Below are positions 58,240 to 64,000 of a stretch of DNA of 64,000 nucleotides, one piece after another. The notes under the pieces are model-generated. The model was not told the origin of the DNA, ran no database searches, and worked only from the letters and a program-made list of their open reading frames with translations. A program made the translations under genes and the position numbers. Position 1 is the stretch's first letter; every line of letters starts with the position of its first letter. The stretch comes from Gardnerella piotii (lineage in GTDB: Bacteria; Actinomycetota; Actinomycetes; Actinomycetales; Bifidobacteriaceae): contig NZ_QJUV01000002.1 of NCBI RefSeq assembly GCF_003397585.1, forward strand, positions 1 through 64,000. Reading direction: 5' to 3'.

Positions 58240-58364
58240 CGTTCGCGCGGTCTAAGCGCGCGAACGTCTTCGCCGCGCAGAAGCAGTGCTTCTGCCTTGA
58301 GCGGCTCAGCGCTCCGAATTACCTTTTCGCGCTACGCTCTAAGCGAAAAGGCAGGTCGGAGCGC
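58240..58364 (+). repeat. Dispersed nested-hairpin repeat, copy C
   Basis: Most regular copy: CGTTCGCGCG / CGCGCGAACG; GCCGC-GCAGAAG / CTTCTGC...GCGGC; outer GCGCTCCGA / TCGGAGCGC enclosing CCTTTTCGC / GCGAAAAGG. Its right end forms the last codons of the ORF6N gene. Confidence 0.9.
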
Positions 58365-59292
58365 CACAAAGATAAACAGCCTCATCGTCTGTTCCATAAT
58401 CTATAGCCACATACCTATCGTGATACTTTCTGCAAGCAGTCTTAAACTTCAAATCAACACTAGGATAATCGCTTACAAAATCATGCAACATACTTTCCGT
58501 AAGCATATTCTTGTTCCTAGCATTATCACTAAAAACTACAATTTCAACCCCTTCACTGGCAAACCGCAATAGCTCCAACGTTTTAAGACCAATATAATTA
58601 TCTACAACATAAATGCTTTTCTTAGCCGACTTATATATTTTGCAATATGCAAGATCCGCTTCTATTTTATTGCCGTCCATAAGAAGAAAATGTTTATACG
58701 TATTTGGATTAATAAAATTATCCATTACCTTATTAAAATCTTCCTTCGTTGCCATTTGAGATTTTATTTCCGCTATGTCTTTAGTATTCCGGCTTGTTTG
58801 AATCGCAAGCTTAGCTAATTCATTCTCGCCAATAAAATCCTTATTTTCAACAATATAATCCTTCATTTGCTTAAAGGTTCTAATAAGAGCTTTCGACTGC
58901 ATTGTGGCAAGTTCGCCTCTTAGCACAGTCATAAGCATATAAATACCCTGCTCCGTAAAAGCATAAGGCAAATATCTAGAGCCGCCCCAACTTGAGGTGA
59001 AATTTTTGCACCTCAAGTTTTTGAACTCATCAGCAGTTAGCTGAAACATAAAATCTTCTCCCTCAAACTTCTCAATATTATTTTTAATCTGTCTATTGAA
59101 ATTTTTCGTTTCATACCCATAGATTTCAGCAAGCTCAAAATCAAGCATGACTTTTTGATTGCGAATGTTGTAGATTCTCTCTTTTATCGCTTTAGCATCT
59201 TTTATCGCTTTAGCAGACTCAATTGTTTTAATCGTTTTAACAGACGCGTTTTTAGAATTCGCGATCCTTAAATTTTTATTCTGCTCTGCCAT
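58339..59292 (-). CDS. ORF6N-domain (KilA-N-like) protein, C-terminus replaced by a repeat
   Basis: 317 aa. Residues ~25-110 are an ORF6N domain (ERIYNIRNQKVMLDFELAEI, YGYETKNFNRQIKNN, YAFTEQGIYMLMTVLRG), a DNA-binding module of phage and accessory loci. After a helical linker, the C-terminal part (FLLMDGNKIEADLAYCKI, YVVDNYIGLKTLELL, KYHDRYVAIDYG) resembles the phospholipase-D-like extension seen in bacterial members. ATG 59292 follows TAGGAGGAG. The sequence ends VYLCGAPTCLFA, where family members usually continue; those last residues and the stop derive from repeat copy C. Confidence 0.85.
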   Translation of the reverse strand: MAEQNKNLRIANSKNASVKTIKTIESAKAIKDAKAIKERIYNIRNQKVMLDFELAEIYGYETKNFNRQIKNNIEKFEGEDFMFQLTADEFKNLRCKNFTSSWGGSRYLPYAFTEQGIYMLMTVLRGELATMQSKALIRTFKQMKDYIVENKDFIGENELAKLAIQTSRNTKDIAEIKSQMATKEDFNKVMDNFINPNTYKHFLLMDGNKIEADLAYCKIYKSAKKSIYVVDNYIGLKTLELLRFASEGVEIVVFSDNARNKNMLTESMLHDFVSDYPSVDLKFKTACRKYHDRYVAIDYGTDDEAVYLCGAPTCLFA

Positions 59293-59515
59293 AAGACTCC
59301 TCCTAAAAAATGTGCGTAAACCTAGCGCCATGCAACAAAAACTACATTTCTAACACAAAACCCATGAATCACAAGCAATCAGGGTTATTCCCCAAAATCA
59401 AACACAAGACACATAACATATAACAACTAGCAAAACTAGCATGCATCAGCGCATAAATGTCATTTTATAAGATTTTATAGATAAGAAGCAACAAAAAAAT
59501 AGGTTTTTCATTCCA

Positions 59516-59611
59516 AAGCGCGCGAGAAGGTAATTCGGAGCGCTGAGCCGCTTAAGGCAGAAGCATTGCTTCTGCGCGGCGAAGACGTTTGCGCGCCGTA
59601 ACGCGCGAACG
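59516..59611 (-). repeat. Dispersed nested-hairpin repeat, copy D (inverted, shortened)
   Basis: Hairpin 2 with GCCGC / GCGGC closure and hairpin 1 are kept; hairpin 3 is truncated to one arm (GCGCGCGAGAAGG). Located 3 bp before a family-2 unit (59619-59662). Confidence 0.82.
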
Positions 59612-59618
59612 GTTGACG

Positions 59619-59662
59619 CTTTTTGTACCATTTTTGACCTAAATCACGTACAAACTCGGGAA
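59619..59662. repeat. Hairpin repeat family 2, single unit
   Basis: TTTTTGTACCATTTTTGACC with ACGTACAAACTCGGGAAAA. The rest of the 59293-60014 gap, apart from the promoter at 59863, contains nothing I can assign. Confidence 0.75.
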
Positions 59663-59862
59663 AATTAACTGCGCTATTGTTGAACGACACGCGCGGAAAT
59701 CTTTCCTTAAAAAAACCTGGGAAAATTCTTCAAAAACCTTGAAATGCGCATTTTTACGGTTTGAGCGTTGTTTATCTACAAATTTTACGGCGAGTGTGGC
59801 CTAATTGTGAATTAGTTTGCGTATAACATCATTTTTTTCGGTTTAGCACGTGTGGCTGGTGC

Positions 59863-59892
59863 TTGACTTTTTCAAACGGGGGGGGGTATGTT
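59863..59892 (+). promoter_or_regulatory. Promoter with a G9 tract inside its spacer
   Basis: TTGACT (59863-59868), an 18-bp spacer that ends in nine G (59878-59886), then TATGTT (59887-59892). One G fewer would give the optimal 17 bp. Upstream of the Ala/Lys-rich surface-protein gene at 60015. Confidence 0.6.
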
Positions 59893-60014
59893 AATAGCAA
59901 CATCACACGGTGGATAACCGTTGGTGAAAATGCGCGAACGCGCGTTTTATATTTTCCTCGCCGCATTGCGAGTTGTTCGCTTTGCGAGTGGTGGAGAAGA
60001 AGAAAGGAAATAAA

Positions 60015-61205
60015 ATGATGAATAAGAAGGCTATCGCCGCTTTCGCCGCTGGCGCAACTTTGCTTGCCGGCTTTGCAATGGCAACCCCAGCATTCGCTGC
60101 TGATAAGACTGAAGCTCCTAAGAAGGAAGCTGAAAAGGAAATGTCTGGCCTTGAAAAGGCTCAGGATGCTGTTAATAAGGCTCAGGCTGCTCTTGATAAA
60201 GCTAACACAGATAAGGCTGCTAAGGATAAGGCTGCTAAGGATGCTTCCGATGCTTGGACTGCAGCTAAGAATGCTGGTGCTCCAAAGGGCGCTAAGGAAG
60301 ATCAAACAACCCATGTATATGCTAAGGATGACACTGTTGCTTTGACAACAGAAGAGGGAAACACTCTTCAGAAGTTCTTGGATAAGCAGACTGCCGTTAA
60401 GACTACAGCTGATGCTGCTGCTAAGGCTGATGAGGCTGTTAAGACCGCTGATGCTAACTTGAAGGCTGCTCAGACCGCTCTTGTCAACTACAAGGATCCA
60501 GTCAAGCCAGCTGACCCATCTGAGTCCACTCTTAAGGCTGCTTTGGTAAAGACCAGCGCTGATTTCGACGAAGCTAACGGCAAGCTCGAGAAGGCCTACA
60601 CCAAGTTCGATGCTGCATACTCTGATGTAAAGGCTGCTCAAGCCAAGCTTGATAGCGCAAATGCTGCTCTTGCAAGCTTCAAGACTGCTCATGACGAGTA
60701 TACCAAAGCAGATAAGGTTGAGTTGGCTCGACTTGGTAAGGCTGTTAAGGACGCTACTGAAGAAGTAAACGACGCTACTAAGGCTTACAACAAGGCTAAG
60801 GACGAGCTTGGAAAGGCATTTACCGCTGCTCACAATGCTTGGTCTGCTTACAAGACTGCATTCAAGGCTGCTAAGGATAAGAATGCTGCTTTGGTTGCTG
60901 GCTATGCTTTGCCAGATGACTTAGAGCCACTTGCTGCTAACTACCAGCCAGGCGTTGCCCACGTTACACCAGGCGCTGCTGGCCACACTGCCCCAGGTGC
61001 TGTAAAGCCAGGTGCTCAGCCAGGTAAGGCTGGCGCTGCTAATGGTGCTGCCGCTGCTGGTGCTAAGGCTGAGGTTGAGAACAAGAAGGACAGGGACAAG
61101 CGCGGTAACACCCACACTGGTACTGGTGTTGGCGTAACTTTGACCGCTTTGGCTGCCACTATGCTTGCTGGCATGGGTGCTGCTGTTCGCAAGGCTCGTC
61201 ACTAA
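60015..61205 (+). CDS. Ala/Lys-rich coiled-coil surface protein
   Basis: 396 aa. Signal peptide ending ATPAFAAD. Residues ~40-300 are long amphipathic helices with Ala/Lys/Asp heptads (AQDAVNKAQAALDKANTDKA; AVKDATEEVNDATKAYNKAK). A Pro/Gly/Ala spacer (HVTPGAAGHTAPGAVKPGAQ) spans the wall, then THTGTGVGVTLTALAATMLAG and a basic tail anchor it. There is no LPxTG. AAAGGA precedes the ATG. Ala-, Lys- and Asp-heavy codon use favours GCT and AAG, suggesting high expression. Function is likely structural or adhesive. Confidence 0.85.
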   Translation: MMNKKAIAAFAAGATLLAGFAMATPAFAADKTEAPKKEAEKEMSGLEKAQDAVNKAQAALDKANTDKAAKDKAAKDASDAWTAAKNAGAPKGAKEDQTTHVYAKDDTVALTTEEGNTLQKFLDKQTAVKTTADAAAKADEAVKTADANLKAAQTALVNYKDPVKPADPSESTLKAALVKTSADFDEANGKLEKAYTKFDAAYSDVKAAQAKLDSANAALASFKTAHDEYTKADKVELARLGKAVKDATEEVNDATKAYNKAKDELGKAFTAAHNAWSAYKTAFKAAKDKNAALVAGYALPDDLEPLAANYQPGVAHVTPGAAGHTAPGAVKPGAQPGKAGAANGAAAAGAKAEVENKKDRDKRGNTHTGTGVGVTLTALAATMLAGMGAAVRKARH

Positions 61206-61512
61206 GCTAAAAGTGTAAAAACTAAATTTGTCTAGCTGCGTAGTTTAAGCATTGCGATTGATGCGCTTAGTAGTAATTATTAATTGCATTATTAATCGCG
61301 TTGCTAATTGCGCAGCTAGATAAATACCCTCGGCTCGAAATTTAAGAGCGTTTATACTTGCGCTCAACGGTTGGTAAGGGGTTTTGTAGGGAAGCGCCTT
61401 GCTGATATGCCAATTGCGTGCTTACTAATTGCTTAAACTCTGATTTGCTATTAATTTTCTTTCTTCTTGGAGTTTTAGCGTTAGATAGTGTGTTTTAGGT
61501 GTTGAGCGTGTT

Positions 61513-61562
61513 GCTTTCGGTTTTGTTTGCTACTAGGGGCATTCAAAGCCGAAAGCTTTTTT
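61513..61562 (+). terminator. Terminator upstream of the CAP-protein gene
   Basis: GCTTTCGGTTTTG pairs with CAAAGCCGAAAGC, followed by six T. Some 300 bp after the previous stop; the 61206-61510 stretch shows no other feature I can support. Confidence 0.85.
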
Positions 61563-61572
61563 GTTATTTGTC

Positions 61573-61625
61573 TCTGTAGTAAAGGCCTATAGTAAAAGCC
61601 TATAGTAAACCCCTATAGTAAAAGA
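61573..61625 (+). repeat. 12-13-bp tandem repeats in the leader of the CAP-protein gene
   Basis: Four imperfect copies of CCTATAGTAAAAG, the last ending ten nt before the ATG. Copy-number change would alter the promoter or leader spacing. Confidence 0.75.
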
Positions 61626-61633
61626 GAGAATCC

Positions 61634-63160
61634 ATGAAAAAGCAAACTCCAAAATCTGCCGAAAAAATGGCTTTCAATTCATTTTCTAACAACTCTTTCA
61701 GTTCATTTTCTAAAAAATTCACCGCTGCAACCGTAGCCGCAATTTTGGCTGGTTCAGCGGTTTCTATGTTTGGAGCTACTGCAAACACCGCTTTTGCTAG
61801 CGATGTAACAGTATCTAGCTACGCGCACCCAGCAACCAGCTTAGATAGCACCAGCGCAAAAAGCACTGCTAGCGGTCTTTTTGCAAGCGTAATGGATAAT
61901 GAATCCTTTACGCGTGCTCAGCGCGATGATGCAGCTAAAGCTCTTGCAATATTGCATGGTTTTACAGAAAAGCCAAACTGGTACGATTCAAAAGTAAAGC
62001 TTAATAGCGGCGAAGACTCTCCAGATAACATTACTCGCTTGAATAATTCAATATCGTATATGCGCGCGATTAACGAGTATCGCAAGAGTCGTGGTCTTAA
62101 TCCTCTTGGCGTAAGTCTTTATACGACGGCAGTAGCAATAAATGACGCGTTCTATTCTGCCAATATTTTTGAACACGCAATGCACTATAAGACGTTTGAA
62201 AATTTGGCTTGGGGTTCATACGGCGACGGAACCTACGACGGCGGCAGCACCACGGATACCATGACTGGTGCAATGAAAATGTGGATTACGGACGAAAAAG
62301 CCAAGTATGATGACTTTATAGCTAAGGGTATGTCTGTTGGCGGAATAAATTCTGGCTATTATAGAGAGTTTGGCCACTACCTAAACTTCATTAATCCAAC
62401 GCTTACGGCAATGGGTCTTACTAGCGGAAATATTAGCAACGAGTACGGCACTGTTATATCTTGGGAAGCTGTTCCAGCTAGCTACTTGGAAGGCAATAAG
62501 GCGCCATTTACGCTGGACGAGTACCAAAAGCTTATTAATGCATACATTAATGGGCAGCCTTATGATGTGACGCCAAGCGAGGAGACGCCAAGTGATGTGA
62601 CGCCAAGTGATGTGACGCCTGCGCCTGCGCCTGTTCCTTCGGACGTGACGCCTTCGGATGTGACGCCTTCGGATGTTACGCCTGACGTGACTCCTGACGT
62701 GACACCTGATGTGACACCTTCGGACTTCGATTTCACTCCTTCGTTTGACGTAACGCCGTCTGAGGATACGCCTTCTGACTTCGATTTCACTCCAAGCTTT
62801 GATGTGACGCCAAGTGAGGATACTTATACTCCGTCTGACTTTGACTTCACTCCTTCGTTTGATGTGACGCCAAGTGAGGATACTCCGTCTGATTTCGACT
62901 TCTCGCCAAGCTTTGATGTGACGCCAAGTGAGGATACTCCTTCTGATTTTGATTTCACTCCAAGCTTTGACGTGACCCCATCTGATGAGACGCCGTCTGA
63001 CTTCGATTTCACTCCAAACTTTGATGTGACGCCAAGTGAGGATACTTATACTCCGTCTGACTTTGACTTCTCGCCAAGCTTTGATGAAGCGCCTTCTAGT
63101 GATTCTGATTCAAACGTGACGCCAAGTGACTTTACGTTTGATTACAACTTCGACCTGTAG
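61634..63160 (+). CDS. Secreted CAP/SCP-domain-like protein with a repetitive Thr-Pro-Ser-Asp tail
   Basis: 508 aa. A 55-residue signal region (long Ser/Asn/Phe N-terminus, then TVAAILAGSAVSMFGATANTAFA). Residues ~120-300 resemble a CAP domain (AINEYRKSRGLNPLGVS, IFEHAMHYKTFENLAWG with the His-Glu pattern, GHYLNFINPTLTAMGL). From ~310 to the end there are short DVTPS units and then longer DFDFTPSFDVTPSEDTP units. No membrane anchor, so it is secreted or held by the tail. The tail's codons are nearly identical between copies, a sign of recent expansion. Confidence 0.83.
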   Translation: MKKQTPKSAEKMAFNSFSNNSFSSFSKKFTAATVAAILAGSAVSMFGATANTAFASDVTVSSYAHPATSLDSTSAKSTASGLFASVMDNESFTRAQRDDAAKALAILHGFTEKPNWYDSKVKLNSGEDSPDNITRLNNSISYMRAINEYRKSRGLNPLGVSLYTTAVAINDAFYSANIFEHAMHYKTFENLAWGSYGDGTYDGGSTTDTMTGAMKMWITDEKAKYDDFIAKGMSVGGINSGYYREFGHYLNFINPTLTAMGLTSGNISNEYGTVISWEAVPASYLEGNKAPFTLDEYQKLINAYINGQPYDVTPSEETPSDVTPSDVTPAPAPVPSDVTPSDVTPSDVTPDVTPDVTPDVTPSDFDFTPSFDVTPSEDTPSDFDFTPSFDVTPSEDTYTPSDFDFTPSFDVTPSEDTPSDFDFSPSFDVTPSEDTPSDFDFTPSFDVTPSDETPSDFDFTPNFDVTPSEDTYTPSDFDFSPSFDEAPSSDSDSNVTPSDFTFDYNFDL

Positions 63161-63178
63161 ACGCTCGGCGCTTTGACT

Positions 63179-63210
63179 GAGCTTGAAATTGCATAACGCA
63201 TTTCAAGCTC
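63179..63210 (+). terminator. Hairpin after the CAP-protein gene
   Basis: GAGCTTGAAAT (63179-63189) pairs perfectly with ATTTCAAGCTC (63200-63210); the following bases (CTTCAAAG) are not T-rich. Confidence 0.6.
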
Positions 63211-63216
63211 CTTCAA

Positions 63217-63339
63217 AGCGCTGAGCCACTCAAGGCAGAAGCACTGCTTCTGCGTGGCGAAGACGTTCGCGCGCTTAGACCGCGCGAACGATGACATGTC
63301 TTTTCGCTTAAAGCGTAGCGCTACGGCAGGTCGGAGCGC
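63217..63339 (-). repeat. Dispersed nested-hairpin repeat, copy E (rearranged)
   Basis: Hairpin 2 has the third closure variant GCCAC / GTGGC around GCAGAAG / CTTCTGC; hairpin 1 is GCGCGC-type as in C. The hairpin-3 arm and GGCAGGTCGGAGCGC end (63301-63339) sit on the opposite side compared with copies A-C. Confidence 0.85.
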
Positions 63340-63388
63340 AAAAGCGTCGTCGTATCAAAAATCGTAAGTAAGAAAAAGGAAGAATGTT

Positions 63389-64000
63389 ATGAAAAATAAA
63401 ACTTTAGTCGCAAAAAAGCTTGCGTTAGTGGTAGCAGGTCTTTCGATGGCAGCTCCTTGCTTTATTGCGGGCGCGCCTGCGTTTGCTGACTCGTACGCAA
63501 GCGTTCAAAGAAGCACGAATGTTAACCTTGCAAAGCTTTATGGCACAACGGATGGCGTTGGTCTTATCTATAAGCATGGCAATGTGGATAAGAATCCATT
63601 GGGAGAGGGAAAGTTTGCATTTCAGCTGTATTACGACATGTTAATGGCGTCTAACAATACGCGAATGGCAAGTAAAACTGGCAAGCTTGATGCTGCTAGC
63701 GAAAAGCTTCTTAATTCAATAAAAGAGGAAATTAGAAGATACGAATATCATTTTCATTCTTTTACTAAGGAAGATGGCGAAGATTCGTATTTGCTTGAAA
63801 AACACTGGAAGCGTATTGATGCAGCTAAAAGCCAAGAAGAGTTGAAGAAAGCATACAAAGATCTTGCAGAGGCTATGCGCTTTTCTATTAGGAATTACAG
63901 TGCTCATTATGGTTTAAATAATGTTACGAATGGCATGCAAAATCCAAAGTCAAATAGTTTTGTAGACCCAACTCCTACAAAATCTAAGTTTGGCAATTAT
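63389..64000 (+). CDS. Secreted protein of unknown function, 5' part (continues past window)
   Basis: 204 codons visible, open to the window end. AAAAGGAAGA precedes the ATG. Signal peptide MKNKTLVAKKLALVVAGLSM then APCFIAGAPAFADS with cleavage probably after AFA. The mature part is hydrophilic and mostly helical (LDAASEKLLNSIKEEIRRYEYHFHSF; SQEELKKAYKDLAEAMRFSI is a helix). I recognise no family. Its neighbours suggest a further member of the surface/secreted cluster. Confidence 0.85.
   Translation, partial: MKNKTLVAKKLALVVAGLSMAAPCFIAGAPAFADSYASVQRSTNVNLAKLYGTTDGVGLIYKHGNVDKNPLGEGKFAFQLYYDMLMASNNTRMASKTGKLDAASEKLLNSIKEEIRRYEYHFHSFTKEDGEDSYLLEKHWKRIDAAKSQEELKKAYKDLAEAMRFSIRNYSAHYGLNNVTNGMQNPKSNSFVDPTPTKSKFGNY

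Noticed and set aside
62560-63012. Minus-strand ORFs encoding GVTS repeats
   Set aside because: Reverse complement of the DVTPS/DFTPS coding repeats; no start signals.
1-64000. tRNA genes and complete insertion sequences
   Set aside because: Scanning intergenic regions by eye showed no cloverleaf with a TTCRA T-loop and no transposase reading frame; absence cannot be proven without tRNAscan-SE and an IS search.

Overview
The window looks like a chromosomal segment of a low-GC member of the Bifidobacteriaceae, most probably Gardnerella. The basis is the HspR-type heat-shock operon (dnaK-grpE-dnaJ-hspR with a HAIR operator), actinobacterial inositol-1-phosphate synthase, many GH13/GH31 alpha-glucan enzymes with CUT1 sugar transporters under LacI control, Ala/Lys-rich FIVAR surface proteins, and AT-biased codon use. 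The assignment is inference from gene content; no database search was possible.

Layout. 1-130: 3' end of a 5S rRNA and its terminator. 146-279: copy A of a dispersed nested-hairpin repeat. 318-3722: TPP riboswitch and two fused thiamine genes (ThiM-ThiE, ThiD-TenA). 3775-8582: accessory block with an AAA/DUF4143 ATPase, a HicB-like/HTH protein, a small membrane protein and a LytTR-independent, NarL-type two-component system; the last three-gene stretch is bracketed by 114-bp direct repeats. 8831-12187: adaptor lipoprotein, MacB-like ABC ATPase, FtsX-like permease and lipoprotein. 12229-17572: MFS exporter, HTH-aminotransferase fusion, small Cys-containing protein, nitroreductase and histidine phosphatase. 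17621-25799: a LacI-controlled sugar locus (binding protein, regulator, two permeases, YesL-like protein, malQ). 25947-27525: frameshifted surface protein. 27950-33769: malE-malF-malG-pulA, reading leftward. 34384-40267: GH13 glucosidase, TraX-like protein and GH31 glucosidase. 40862-47800: giant FIVAR surface protein split by an in-frame TGA. 48219-52921: dnaK-grpE-dnaJ-hspR. 53057-57830: HAD phosphatase, class A PBP, inositol-phosphate synthase and SRP RNA. 58339-59292: ORF6N protein. 60015-64000: three secreted or surface proteins, the last cut by the window edge.

How it fits together. The carbohydrate genes form a glycogen/maltodextrin and alpha-glucoside programme: two ABC importers deliver oligosaccharides, while MalQ, pullulanase, GH13 and GH31 enzymes process them. 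A 12-bp operator core (ATCGTTTGCAAT) is shared by the binding-protein promoter and malQ. Thiamine genes are salvage-oriented and TPP-regulated. The surface-protein genes carry the marks of switchable or decaying expression: poly-G tracts next to promoters, a homopolymer frameshift and a nonsense codon.

The most unusual structure is non-coding. Two families of hairpin repeats are scattered between genes. One is a ~130-bp element whose helices show compensatory base changes between copies, and in two places its end supplies the C-terminus and stop codon of the neighbouring gene.
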